The notes: generated by a model from the sequence alone, not told the origin. A stretch of 64,000 bases of DNA from Tubulanus polymorphus (GCF_964204645.1 NC_134025.1:30968001-31032000), one strand, 5' to 3'. Counted from the first letter of the stretch, positions 41,366-54,062 are shown. Numbers and translations: made by a program.

Positions 41366-41553
41366 GTGAGACATCAAGTGCAGAGTGAGACGTCAAGTGC
41401 GAAGTGGGACGTCAAGTGCAAATTTGGACGTCAAGTGCAAAGTGGGACGTCAAGTGCAAATTTGGACGTCAAGTGCAAAGTGGGACGTCAAGTGCAGAGT
41501 GAGACGTCAAGTGTAAATTGGGACGTCAAGTGCAAATTGGGACGTCAATTGTT
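41366..41553. repeat. 19-bp minisatellite
   Basis: Nine to ten copies of a 19-bp unit GACGTCAAGTGCAAAGTGG with AAATTTG, AGAGTGA and AAATTGG variants. Each unit contains the palindrome GACGTC. Confidence 0.9.
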
Positions 41554-41719
41554 TTCACCAGTGTTTACGATGATCAACCATCTTTCTGAAGATGTTTAAA
41601 GCAATTTGAATTCTAACAGTTTTTTTACACTGTCAGCTCACAACTTAGAAACTGGTTTACCTCATCATCAGAGTTTAGATGCTGACAATTTTATCATTGC
41701 TTAAGTGGAGTAATATAAT

Positions 41720-41984
41720 CAAGTCACTAACAATTCAGTTTATGTCACTATTTAATTGTCAATTCAAGAAGGGAAAGGGGGAAGGCATTAAACCTCAATA
41801 TCACCCCAGCCTTAGGTCACTTACAATTCAGTTTATGTCACAATTAACTTGACAATTCAAGAGGGGAAGGGAGGGATCACTAAATCTATATTTTAACACT
41901 AAACTTTCATCACAACCAATTGTTTTAGCAGTAATTTACCAACAGTGTTTTGTAACATATAAATTTCATCAACACATTTTGAAG
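41720..41984. repeat. Decayed satellite-A monomers, left edge
   Basis: Two segments (41725-41810 and 41818-41890) keep the order of satellite A: CACTAACAATTCAGTTTATG, then TTGTCAATTCAAGAAGGGAAAGG, then CTCAATATCACCCC. They have many changes and deletions. Confidence 0.65.
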
Positions 41985-42655
41985 GTCATCAGTGTTGTAA
42001 CACACTGACAATTCAGTTTGTTTGTCACGTTTCTACATGACAGTTGAAGAAGGAAGGAGGAGACTCCTGCACTCAATATCACTCCAAAACAGAGTGTATC
42101 AATTAACACGCAGCAGCAAGCTGCAGTATTAAAGGAGGCCATCAGTGTTGTAACACACTGACAATTCAGTTTGTTTGTCACGTTTCTACATGACAGTTGA
42201 AGAAGGAAGGAGGAGACTCCTGCACTCAATATCACTCCAAAACAGAGTGTATCAATTAACACGCAGCAGCAAGCTGCAGTATTAAAGGAGGCCATCAGTG
42301 TTGTAACACACTGACAATTCAGTTTGTTTGTCACGTTTCTACATGACAGTTGAAGAAGGAAGGAGAAGACTCCTGAACTCAATATCACCCCAAAACAGAG
42401 TGTATCAATTAACACCCAGCAACATGCAGCAGTATTAAAGGAGGTCATCAGTCTTGTACCACACTGACAATTTAGTTTGTTTGTCACGTTTCTACATGAC
42501 AGTTGAAGAAGGAAGGAGGAGACTCCTGAACTAAATATCACCCCAAAACAGAGTGTATCAATTAACACCCAGCAACATGCAGCAGTATTAAAGGAGGTCA
42601 TCAGTCTTGTAACACACTGACAATTTAGTTTGTTTGTCACGTTTCTACATGACAG
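41985..42655. repeat. Satellite A block 1 (153-bp monomer)
   Basis: About four and a half monomers of 153 bp with landmarks CACTGACAATTCAGTTTGTT, GACAGTTGAAGAAGGAAGG and CAGCAGCAAGCTGCAGTATT. The minus strand is open in one frame throughout because 153 is 51 codons. The block ends in the junction TCACAACCTTCAGGTGCAAG. Confidence 0.93.
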
Positions 42656-42739
42656 TTCACAACCTTCAGGTGCAAGGAACCAAAGTGAAGCTATCAAACA
42701 ATAGCATCTTTTAAAATCAGTAATGTGATAATAATTTGC

Positions 42740-43965
42740 TGATACAATATATACAGAGAACCAACACCAGCATTATTTCAATGATTCAACCACCACAAAG
42801 CTATCGATGGATAGCTGTTTTGAATATTTATACATTTAAAACGTAAAGTCGCAATAAGGACGATCAGGAAACATAATCAATCCCAATTCACTGACATATA
42901 TTACAATATATACAAAGTACCAAAACCAGCGACATTTCAATGATTCAACCACCACAAAGCTATCGATGGATAGCTGTTTTAAATATTTATACATTTGAAA
43001 CGTAAAGTCGCGATGAGGACGATCAGGAAACATAATCAATCCCAATTCACCGACATATATTACAATATATACAAAGTACCAACACCAGCGACATTTCAAT
43101 GATTCAACCACCACAAAGCTATCGATGGATAGCTGTTTTGAATATTTATACATTTAAAACGTAAAGTCGCAATAAGGATGATCAGGAAACATAATCAATC
43201 CCATTTCACCATTACAATATATACAAAGTACCAACACCAGCGACATTTCAATGATTCAACCACCACAAAGCTATCGATGGATAGCTGCTTTGAATATTTT
43301 TATATTTAAAACGTAAAGTCGCAATAAGGACGATCAGGAAACATGATCAATCCCAATTCACCGATATTACAATATATACAAAGAACCAACACCAGCGACA
43401 TTTCAAAGATTCAACCACCACAAAGCTATCGATGGATAGCTGTTTTAAATATTTATTCATTTAAAACGTAAAGTCGCAATGAGGACGATCAGGAAACATG
43501 ATCAATCCCAATTCACCGATATTACAATATATACAAAGAACCAACACCAGCGACATTTCAAAGATTCAACCACCACAAAGCTATCGATGGATAGCTGTTT
43601 TGAATATTTATACATTTAAAACGTAAAGTCGTTATGAGGACGATCAGGAAACATGATCAATCCCAATTCACTGACATATATTACAATATATACAAAGTAC
43701 CAACACCAGCGACATTTCAATGATTCAACCACCACTAAGCTATCGATGGATAGCTGTTTTGAATATTTATACATTTAAAACGTAAAGTTGTAATGAGGAC
43801 GATCAGGAAACATAATCAATCCCAATTCACCGACATATATTACAATATATACAAAGTACCAACACCAGCGACATTTCAAAGATTCAACCACCACAAAGCT
43901 ATCGATGGATAGCTGTTTTGAATATTTATACAATTAAAACGTAAAGTCGTAATGAGGACGATCAG
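42740..43965. repeat. Satellite B block 1 (about 158-bp monomer)
   Basis: Eight monomers of about 152-160 bp, each with the hairpin AGCTATCGATGGATAGCT, AAAACGTAAAGTCG and GGACGATCAGGAAACAT. The block ends at the junction AACAAAACTCGCCAAAACTC. Confidence 0.93.
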
Positions 43966-43974
43966 GAAACAAAA

Positions 43975-45105
43975 CTCGCCAAAACTCAATATCAATCCAA
44001 AACAGAGTGTATTGATTAACACCCAGCAGCAAGCAGCAGTATTAAAGGAGGCCATCAGTGTTGTAAGACACTGACAATTCAGTTTGTTTTTCACGTTTCT
44101 ACATGACAGTTGAAGAAGGAAGGAGGAGACTCCTGCACTCAATATCACCCCAATACAGAGTGTATTAATTAACACCCAGCAGCAAGCAGCAGTATTAAAG
44201 GAGGTCATCAGTTTTGTAACACACTGACAATTCAGTTTGTTTGTCACGTTTCTACATGACAGTTGAAGAAGGAAGGAGAAGACTCCTGATCTCAATATCA
44301 CCCCAAAACAGAGCCAGCAGCAAGCAGCAGTATTTAAGGAGAATGATTCTTGATGTTATAATGTTTAATGTAATAATTTTTATTATAATAATGTTTAATG
44401 TAATAATTCAAGAAGTTCATGGAAGGTGGTAAGAATTAACACGCAGCAGCAAGCAGCAGTATTAAAGGAGGCCATCAGTGTTGTAACGCATTGACAATTC
44501 AGTTTGTTTGTCACGTTTCTACATGACAGTTGAAGAAGGAAGGAGAAGACTCCTGAACTGAATATCACCCCAAAACAGAGTGTATTAATTAACACCCAGC
44601 AGCAAGCAGCAGTATTAAAGGAGGCCATCAGTGTTGTAACACACTGACAATTCAGTTTGTTTGTCACGTTTCTACATGACAGTTGAAGAAGGAAGGAGGA
44701 GACTCCTGCACTCAATATCACTCCAAAACAGAGTGTATCAATTAACACGCAGCAGCAAGCTGCAGTATTAAAGGAGGCCATCAGTGTTGTAACACACTGA
44801 CAATTCAGTTTGTTTGTCATGTTTCTACATGACAGTTGAAGAAGGAAGGAGGAGACTCCTGCACTCAATATCACCCCAAAACAGAGCCAGCAGCAAGCAG
44901 CAGTATTTAAGGAGAATGATTCTTGATGTTATAATGTTTAATGTAATAATTTTTATTATAATAATGTTTAATGTAATAATTCAAGAAGTTCATGGAAGGT
45001 GGTAAGAATTAACACGCAGCAGCAAGCAGCAGTATTAAAGGAGGTCATCAGTGTTGTAACGCACTGACAATTCTGTTCATTAGTCACGTTTCTACATGAC
45101 AGTTC
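43975..45105. repeat. Satellite A block 2 with AT-rich spacers
   Basis: About six A monomers interrupted at about 44339-44438 and 44912-45008 by a 100-bp spacer that includes a doubled ATAATGTTTAATGTAATAAT phrase. The block ends in the same CAACCTTCAGGTGCAAGG junction as block 1. Confidence 0.9.
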
Positions 45106-45204
45106 ACAACCTTCAGGTGCAAGGAACCAAAGTGAAGCTATCAAACAATAGCATCTTTGAGTATAACACTTCTAAAATCCGTAATGTGATAATAATTTGC
45201 TGAT

Positions 45205-46110
45205 ACAATATATACAGAGAACCAACACCAGCATTATTTCAATGATTCAACCACCACAACGCTATAGATGGATAGCTGTTTTGAATATTTATACATTTAA
45301 AACGTAAAGTCGCAATAAGGACGATCAGGAAACATAATCAATCCCATTTCACCATTACAATATATACAAAGTACCAACACCAGCGACATTTCAAAGATTC
45401 AACCACCACAAAGCTATCGATGGATAGCTGTTTTAAATATTTATACATTTAAAACGTAAAGTCGCAATAAGGACGATCAGGAAACATAATCAATCCCATT
45501 TCACCATTACAATATATACAAAGTACCAACACCAGCGACATTTCAAAGATTCAACCACCACAAAGCTATCGATGGATAGCTGTTTTGAATATTTTTATAT
45601 TTAAAACGTAAAGTCGCAATAAGGACGATCAGGAAACATGATCAATCCCAATTCACCGATATATATTACAATATATACAAAGAACCAACACCAGCGACAT
45701 TTCAAAGATTCAACCACCACAAAGCTATCGATGGATAGCTGTTTTGAATATTTATACAATTAAAACGTAAAGTCGCAATAAGGATGATCACAAAACATGA
45801 TCAATCCCATTTCAGCGACATATATTACAATATATACAAAGAACCAACACCAGCGACATTTCAAAGATTCAATCACCACAAAGCTATCGATGGATAGCCG
45901 TTTTGAATATTTATACATTTAAAACGTAAAGTTGTAATGAGGACGATCAGGAAACATAATCAGTCCCAATTCACCGACATATATTACAATATATACAAAG
46001 TACCAACACCAGCGACATTTCAAAGATTCAACCACCACAAAGCTATCGATGGATAGCTGTTTTGAATATTTATACAATTAAAACGTAAAGTCGTAATGAG
46101 GACGATCAGG
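45205..46110. repeat. Satellite B block 2
   Basis: Six B monomers with the same hairpin (one is AGATGG in place of CGATGG). It starts after the shared junction and ends at the GCAAAACTCGCCAAAACTC junction. Confidence 0.9.
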
Positions 46111-46124
46111 AAGCAAAACTCGCC

Positions 46125-46260
46125 AAAACTCAATATCACCCCATAACAGAGTGTATTAATTAACACCCAGCAGCAAGCAGCAGTATTAAAGGAGGTCATC
46201 AGTGTTGTAACACACTGACAATTCAGTTTGTTTGTCACGTTTCTACATGACAGTTCACAA
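46125..46260. repeat. Satellite A block 3 (single monomer)
   Basis: One A monomer between B blocks 2 and 3. It ends in the same CAACCTTCAGGTGCAAGG junction. Confidence 0.85.
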
Positions 46261-46349
46261 CCTTCAGGTGCAAGGAACCAAAGTGAAGCTATCAAACAAT
46301 AGCATCTTTGAGTATAACACTTTTAAAATCCGTAATGTGATAATAATTT

Positions 46350-46955
46350 GCAGATATAATATACACAGAGAACCAACACCAGCATTATTTCAATGATTCA
46401 ACCACCACAAAGCTATCGATGGATAGCTGTTTTGAATATTTATACATTTTAAACGTAAAGTCGCAATAAGGACGATCAGGAAACATAATCAATCCCAATT
46501 CACCGACATATATTACAATATATACAGAGAACCAACACCAGCATTATTTCAATGATTCAACCACCACAAAGCTATCGATGGATAGCTGTTTTGAATATTT
46601 ATACATTTAAAACGTAAAGTCGCAATAAGGACGATCAGGAAACATAATCAATCCCAATTCACCGACATATATTACAATATATACAAAGAACCAACACCAG
46701 CGACATTTCGATGATTTAACCACCACAAAGCTATCGATGGATAGCTGTTTTGAATATTTATACATTCAAAACGTAAAGTCGCAATGAGGACGATCAGGAA
46801 ACATAATCAAATCCATTTCACCGACATATATTACTATGTATACAAAGTACCAACACCAGCGACATTTCAATGATACAACCACCACAAAGCTATCGATGGA
46901 TAGCTGTTTTGAATATCTATATAATTTAAACGTTAAGTCGCAATAAGGACGATCA
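46350..46955. repeat. Satellite B block 3
   Basis: Four B monomers bounded by the same entry and exit junctions as the other B blocks. Confidence 0.9.
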
Positions 46956-46964
46956 GGAAGCAAA

Positions 46965-48500
46965 ACTCGCCAAAACTCAATATCACTCCAAAACAGAGTG
47001 TATCAATTAACACCCAGCAGCAAGCAGCAGTATTAAAGGAGGTCATCAGTTTTGTAACACACTGACAATTCAGTTTGTTTGTCACGTTTCTACATGACAG
47101 TTGAAGAAGGAAGGAGGAGACTCCTGCACTCAATATCATTCCAAAACAGAGTGTATCAATTAACACGCAGCAGCAAGCTGCAGTATTAAAGGAGGCCATC
47201 AGTGTTGTAACACACTGACAATTCAGTTCGTTTGTCACGTTTCTACATGACAGTTGAAGAAGGAAGGAGGAGACTCCTGCACTCAATATCACTCCAAAAC
47301 CGAGTGTATCAATTAACACGCAGCAGCAAGCTGCAGTATTAAAGGAGGCCATCAGTGTTGTAACACACTGACAATTCAGTTTGTTTGTCATGTTTCTACA
47401 TGACAGTTGAAGAAGGAAGGAGAAGACTCCTGCACTCAATATCACCCCAAAACAGAGCCAGCAGCAAGCAGCAGTATTTAAGGAGAATGATTCTTGATGT
47501 TATAATGTTTAATGTAATAATTTTTATTATAATAATGTTTAATGTAATAATTCAAGAAGTTCATGGAAGGTGGTAAGAATTAACACCCAGCAGCAAGCAG
47601 CAGTATTAAAGGAGGACATCAGTGTTGTAACACACTGACAATTCAGTTCATTTGTCACGTTTCTACATGACAGTTGAAGAAGGAAGGAGGAGACTCCTGA
47701 ACTCAATATCACCCCAAAACAGAGTGTATTAATTAACACGCAGCAGCAAGCAGCAGTATTAAAGGAGGACATCAGTGTTGTAACACACTGACAATTCAGT
47801 TCATTTGTCACGTTTCTACATGACAGTTGAAGAAGGAAGGAGGAGACTCCTGAACTCAATATCACCCCAAAACAGAGTGTATTAATTAACACCCAGCAGC
47901 AAGCAGCAGTATTAAAGGAGGACATCAGTGTTGTAACACACTGACAATTCAGTTCATTTGTCACGTTTCTACATGACAGTTGAAGAAGGAAGGAGGAGAC
48001 TCCTGCACTCAATATCACCCCAAAACAGAGTGTATTAATTAACACGCAGCAGCAAGCTGCAGTATTAAAGGAGGCCATCAGTGTTGTAACACACTGACAA
48101 TTCAGTTTGTTTGTCATGTTTCTACATGACAGTTGAAGAAGGAAGGAGGAGACTCCTGCACTCAATATCACCCCAAAACAGAGCCAGCAGCAAGCAGCAG
48201 TATTTAAGGAGAATGATTCTTGATGTTATAATGTTTAATGTAATAATTTTTATTATAATAATGTTTAATGTAATAATTCAAGAAGTTCATGGAAGGTGGT
48301 AAGAATTAACACCCAGCAGCAAGCAGCAGTAATAAAGGAGGCCATCAGTGTTGTAACACACTGACAATTCAGTTCGTTTGTCACGTTTCTACATGACAGC
48401 TGAAGAAGGAAGGAGGAGACTCCTGCACTCAATATCACCCCAAAACAGAGTGTATTAATTAACACGCAGCAGCAAGCAGCAGTATTAACGGAGGTCATCA
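46965..48500. repeat. Satellite A block 4
   Basis: About nine A monomers, with the AT-rich 100-bp spacer at about 47484-47580 and 48211-48305. Variation between copies is concentrated at a few positions (CAGTTTGTT/CAGTTCATT, AAGCTGC/AAGCAGC). Confidence 0.92.
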
Positions 48501-49650
48501 GTGATGATTTAGCAGTAATTGACCAACAGACTTTTGTAACACTTAACTTTCATCGCCACCAATTGATTTAGCAGTAATTGATCCACTTTCACTTCACTTT
48601 TACCATAGTTTGTAATTCGCTGCAATCAATGAGCAATTTAAAACTTTTTTGTATTGAGGAAACCACAGCAAAAAACTAAATGTATACAAACAATGAGTGT
48701 ATTATTTAATTGTTGATGAGAGAGGAGAGAGAGGAGAGGAGGCATGTACACCTAACACAACGTTTAAAACTCAATATCACAACCAAAACAGAGTTGAATG
48801 ATAGCAAGCATCAGCAACATCAAGTTTTCAAATAAGGAAGTAATCAGTATTGTAAGTCACATCTATTTGACAATTCAAGAAGACAAGGGAAGGAGAAGAG
48901 TCTCCAAAACTCAATATCACCCCTTAGAACAGAGTGGAATGAGCAACATGTAGTAGCAAACAACAGTATTTGCCGTAGTAGCAAACAACGGTATTTGCCG
49001 TTTTTAAAGGAGAAGAAAGGAGTATCTTCTGTATTTGATACTCGTTTGATGTCACAGCAAGGCCATTACCGGGAGTTATAGAGAACAAAAGGAGAAGCCA
49101 TGCAACCAGAAGATTTTAATTGTCTATGATTTTGATATTGTATATAAAAATGGCACGATATATCACCTCGTAGCAGAGGAAGGAGGTAGAACAACCGCAA
49201 GATCAGTACATCTATCAATGTTTCATTACATGTATCAATGTTTCATTACATGTATCATTGTTTCAAGACACCAACTTTCAGTGTTTTGTAACACTTAACT
49301 TTCATTACCACCAATTGATTTAGCAGTAATTCATCCACAGTGTTTTGTAACTCTTAACTTTCAGATTTGTGTCTTACTTATTTCGTGATGAGAGAGGAGA
49401 GAGAGGAGTCTTGTAGGAAATGTAGCCATACACCTATCAAAGCTTTCTTTTACAAATGCAAATCAGTTTGTTCGAGACTAAGGACGTTTGTTGCTGGAGG
49501 AGACAAACTGTATTCCAAATTGAAACCCTTTTAGCTTTTAGCTTTTTCTTAGAGAGATCGAACCCACACGACGCCTGGCAAAGGCTTCAAACATTTTGAT
49601 AACTGTTCGCGTAGAGCCAATGATAAAACCAGCATTTATCATCATCAAAC
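48500..49650. repeat. Decayed satellite region, right edge
   Basis: Diverged A-like pieces (for example 48865-48960: TTGACAATTCAAGAAGACAA, CTCAATATCACCCCTTAGAA) are mixed with repeated CACCAATTGATTTAGCAGTAA phrases, also seen near 41915, and GATGAGAGAGGAGAGAGAGG. No gene is supported. Confidence 0.55.
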
Positions 49651-50690
49651 CAGAGCTGAAAACTGCAAACCAGTGAGGGGAAGTATGCACAATCATTGAG
49701 ATGATTGTTCATAGCTGCAACCAATGGAGTGAACTGTGACCAGTGAGGGGAAATTAATTTTCAAACCAGTGAGGGGAAATTAGCTCAACCAATGAGATGA
49801 TTGTTCATAGCTGCAACCAATGGAGAGAACTGCAACCAGTGAGGGGAAATTAGCTCAACCAATGAGATGATTGTTCATAGCTGCAACCAATGGAGTGAAC
49901 TGCAACCAGTGAGAGGAAATTAATTTTCAAACCAGTGAGGGGAAATTAGCTCAACCAATGAGATGATTGTTCATAGCTGCAACCAATGGAGAGAACTGCA
50001 ACCAGTGAGGGGAAAGTATGCTCAATCAATGAGATGATTGTTCATAGCTGCAACCAATGGAGAGAACTGCAACCAGTGAGGGGAAAGTATGCACAATCAA
50101 TGAGATGATTGTTCATAGCTGCAACCAATCAAGTGAACTGCAACCAGTGAGAGGAAATTATTTTTCAAACCAGTGAGGGGAAATTAGCTCAACCAATGAG
50201 ATGATTGTTCATAGCTGCACAACCAATCAAGTGACAACCAGTGATGGGAAAGTATGCACAATCAATGAGATGATTGTTCGTAGCTGCAACCAATCAAGTG
50301 AACTGCAACAAGTGAGGGGAAAGTATGCACAATCAATGAGATGATTGTTCGTAGCTGCAACCAATCAAGTGACAACCAGTGATGGGAAAGTATGTACAAT
50401 CAATGAGATGATTGTTCATAGCTGCAACCAATGGAGTGAATTGCAACCAGTGAGGGGAAAGTATGCACAATCGATGAGATGATTGTTCGTAGCTGCAACC
50501 AATCAAGTGAACAGCGACCAATGAGAGGAAATTATATCTCAAACCAGTGCACAATCAATGGGATGATTGTTTTTGGCTGCAACCAATGGAGTGAACTGCA
50601 ACCAGTGAGGGGGAAGTATGCACAATCAATGAGATGTTTGTTCATAACTGCAACCAATGATGGTAAAGCATATTGCAAACCAGTAATGGT
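49650..50690. repeat. About 75-bp minisatellite with AACCAATGAGATGATTGTTC core
   Basis: About fourteen irregular copies of a unit containing AACCAGTGAGGGGAAA, CAATGAGATGATTGTTCATA and GCTGCAACCAATGGAG. Copies switch between AATGGAGTG, AATGGAGAG and AATCAAGTG and between TTAGCTC and GTATGCAC, giving a patchwork of variants. Many CCAAT pentamers result from the repeat. Confidence 0.88.
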
Positions 50691-50889
50691 AAAGTTTACT
50701 CAATCATTTACAAACAAGTGATAGTTAAATACACTTGCAAGCTAACAGATCAGAGATCTCAGGAAGCAACGTCACTCCAATCCTTATTTCTTGACATATG
50801 ATATAAAATGCTCTTCAGCCTGTGACAAAATGTTTTCGATGTTATACGCTTATTACTATATGCTTAACTAGAATCTTCTTTCAAATATT

Positions 50890-51003
50890 AATTCAAAATG
50901 AGGAGGGACTAATCTAATGTAATGGTATCAATGCTACGAATGTATGAAAAAGTGAAAAGTAATAGTTTGAAACCAAGATTGAATGCATTCATTCTGTTGT
51001 ATT
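50890..51003. repeat. Direct repeat, copy 1
   Basis: The phrases GGGACTAATCTAATGTAATG, TATCAATGCT and GATTGAATGCATTCATTCTG recur in order at 51986-52124. Both copies are followed by tracts rich in TTTACAATAT, indicating an old duplication. Confidence 0.65.
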
Positions 51004-51009
51004 GAATAA

Positions 51010-51172
51010 AGTGAGATCCGATGAAAATTATGAAAAAAAGAAAAAAACAAACTACAAATTTACAATATTTACAGAAAATTAAAAAGAGAAATAAAAACGA
51101 CTATTTACAAATTTACAATATTTACAAGAGAAATAAAAACTACTATTTACAAATTTACAATATTTACAAGAT

Positions 51173-51203
<31 letters not shown>

Positions 51204-51480
51204 GGAGAGTGAGAGGAGGGAGAGGAGGAAGGATGAAGGAGAGGGGTGAGAGGAAGAAAGGAGAGAGGGGAGAGAGTTAGTGGGTTAGAGAAAGAGGAAG
51301 AGAGAGTTAGTGGGTTAGAGAAAGAGGAAGAGAGAGTTAGTGGGTTAGAGAAAGAGGAAGAGAGTTAGTGGGTTAAAGAAAGAGAGGGAAAGGATAGAGA
51401 GAGGGAAAGGATAGAGACAGAGAGGGATAGAATAGAGACAGAGAGGGATAGAATAGAGACAGAGAGGGATAGGATAGAGA
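51010..51480. repeat. TTTACAATATTTACA repeat and purine-rich tract
   Basis: 51010-51175 has four copies of ATTTACAATATTTACA with AGAAATAAAAAC linkers. 51175-51480 is almost pure A/G on this strand, with 29-bp GAGAGAGTTAGTGGGTTAGA units and later GGATAGAATAGAGACAGAGA units. Confidence 0.85.
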
Positions 51481-51549
51481 AAGGTAGAAAAAGAAGGGGT
51501 GATAAAAATGATAAAACATATGATAAAAACAATAAAACATATGGGTAAA

Positions 51550-51745
51550 AACGGTTAAAAAGAGGCAGTTTAACGTCGTACCACAGGACAAATAGATAAA
51601 AATCACTGATAAAATTTATCGATAAAACATATTGTTAAAAAGAGGCAGTTTAACGTCGTACCACAGGACAAATAGATAAAAATCACTGATAAAATGTATG
51701 GATAAAACGTATTGTTTCAAAGAGGCAGTTTCACGTCGTACCACA
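51550..51745. repeat. Three-copy tandem repeat
   Basis: AGAGGCAGTTTAACGTCGTA followed by CCACAGGACAAATAGATAAA occurs at about 51560, 51636 and 51720, with AATCACTGATAAAAT between. Confidence 0.85.
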
Positions 51746-51985
51746 GGACAACTTGAAAATAGAGGAACACTAGCAATACTACTTATATGTTACTAGGTAC
51801 AGTATTTTAGACAATTCTATAAAATTGTATAATTATTTCAACCTCTTCAATACCAAATATCAATTCGACAAAAAGTCATCTTTGAAAACGTTCGTATGAA
51901 ATAAAACAACAAAACATAACGTAGCATGGAATTAATATTAATGTTATCAGAAGCTGAAAATCTGAAATCAACCATCAGCCATAAA

Positions 51986-52124
51986 TGAGGAGGCGGGACT
52001 AATGCAATGAAATAATATCAATGCTCCAAACTTATAGGTTAAAATCTTGTTAAAACAAAAGATGCAACAAGTGATATCAGGATCAAACTTAGATTGAATG
52101 CATTCATTCTGTTGTTTTGAATAT
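51986..52124. repeat. Direct repeat, copy 2
   Basis: Counterpart of 50890-51003, with an extra segment of about 30 bp (AAAATCTTGTTAAAACAAAA). Confidence 0.65.
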
Positions 52125-53285
52125 TGAAATTATTCAATAGAAATAAAAATATTGATTATCAATTAAATCTATATGAAAATCTGCACTAAAATAGTTCGAT
52201 TTGATGTATAGATTTTATGAAGTTTAGAAAATCAAAAATATTTAAGATTATATTTGAAATGTATAAATAATCATTAAAATCCAAAGTTAAAGAGATATCT
52301 AAAAGATAATTTACAAGTAGAAATCAAAATCAATAAAAAAATCTAAAAAGAAATATAATATATATGATATATACAAATAAAAAGCTATTTAAAAATTTAC
52401 AATATGTATAAGTACGGATAAAATTTGTCGATCAATTTGATGAAATATTTTATATTTGTCAATCATAATCGAAACCCAAGTGATTTCAGAATGGAATAAC
52501 TGGGCCAGGCCAATCACTCACTCGATGATCATCAATTACTGGTACTACACAACCACAGAAAGAGTGGTTTTTACCGCGCGGTATATTAGGCCAGGTGCAC
52601 CTCAAAATAATAATGCCGCCTGTTATTATTGGCTTTTTGAGTGTTGATATGTACATCGATACCTCCTCAATCACCAGGGTTTTATTGCCGCCCACCGGCA
52701 CTCACGCTTACACAAACCCTGGTCACAAACCCTTCATTGGTCTCTTACATTGTCCAAGATATCTCGTGTCGACAGGTTGCTGCTAAGCGGCCACCAGTCT
52801 TTACATCTAGTCAATCAGATGTGTAGCGAATCTGCGAAAAACAATGCATCTCATTGACTTAACACATAGACTGGTGACCGCTCAGTGGTAACCTGTCTAA
52901 CCAAGGAATCTTGAGCAATGAAGTAGACCACTGAAGAATTGGCAGCCGGGATTTATGTTGGCATGAGCTTCGGCAGACGACAATTAAAACCTGGCAAGTG
53001 AGGATGATATTGACATTGAATGAAAAAGCTGCATGAAATGTGTACGAGAACCTTGATAGCAGTGAAAAAAGATAAAAAGAACAAGGGGTGCAGGAAGACC
53101 ATGCCCTGGATCCTTAAAATTAAAATTAACATTATGTTTCAATGACCTAAGAGTAAATTCATTACTAATTAATCTAATTAAGTGCAAGTTCATCTAGAAT
53201 TTAAATCATCTATTCTATAACCCGTGATGTAATTATCAATAACAAGAAAACAGGGGGTAATTAAAACTGGTGTTAACGCTAAAAT
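52125..53285. other. AT-rich spacer and inverted repeat
   Basis: 52125-52450 is AT-rich with no gene. 52450-52770 is less AT-rich, with short open frames that show no domain. 52771-52800 and 52868-52897 are inverted copies of about 30 bp (GACAGGTTGCTGCTAAGCGG...CACCAGTCT, about 26 matches), like a short MITE. Confidence 0.5.
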
Positions 53286-53289
53286 ATTT

Positions 53290-54062
53290 TAAACAAATGA
53301 TGAATTTACCCTCAGTTCATTCATTGTTTTAATGATGATCCTGAGAGTAATTTCAACAATGATGAATTTACCCTCATTTCATTCATTGTTTTAATGATGA
53401 TCCTGAGAGTGATTTCAACAATGATGAATTTACCCTCATTTCATTCATTGTTTTAATGATGATCCTGAGAGTAATTTCAACAATGATGAATTTACCCTCA
53501 TTTCATTCATTGTTTTAATGATGATCCTGAGAGTAATTTCAACAATGATGAATTTACCCTCATTTCATTCATTGTTTTAATGATGATCCTGAGAGTAATT
53601 TCAACAATGATGAATTCACCCTCATTTCATTCATTGTTTTAATGATGATCCTGAGAGTGATTTCAACAATGATGAATTTACCCTCAGTTCATTCGTTGTT
53701 TTAATGATGATCCTGAGAGTAATTTCAACAATGATGAATTTACCCTCAGCTCATTCATTGTTTTAATGATGATCCTGAGAGTAATTTCAACAATGATGAA
53801 TTTACCCTCAGCTCATTCATTGTTTTAATGATGATCCTGAGAGTAATTTCAACAATGATGAATTTACCCTCAGTTCATTCATTGTTTTAATGATGATCCT
53901 GAGAGTAATTTCAACAATGTTGAATTTACCCTCAGTTCATTCATTGTTTTAATGATGATCCTGAGAGTAAATTCAACAATGATGAATTTACCCTCAGCTC
54001 ATTCATTGTTTTAATGATGATCCTGAGAGTAATTTCAACAATGATGAATTTACCCTCAGTTC
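53290..54062. repeat. 62-bp minisatellite
   Basis: About twelve and a half copies of a 62-bp unit containing AACAATGATGAATTTACCCT and TCATTCATTGTTTTAATGAT. AACAATGA and TCATTGTT within each unit can pair. Variants (ATTTCAT, AGTTCAT, AGCTCAT) cluster in neighbouring copies. Confidence 0.95.

Noticed and set aside
52456-52826. Overlapping open frames of 60-70 codons
   Set aside because: No start context, splice sites or recognisable domain. Such lengths are expected by chance on both strands.
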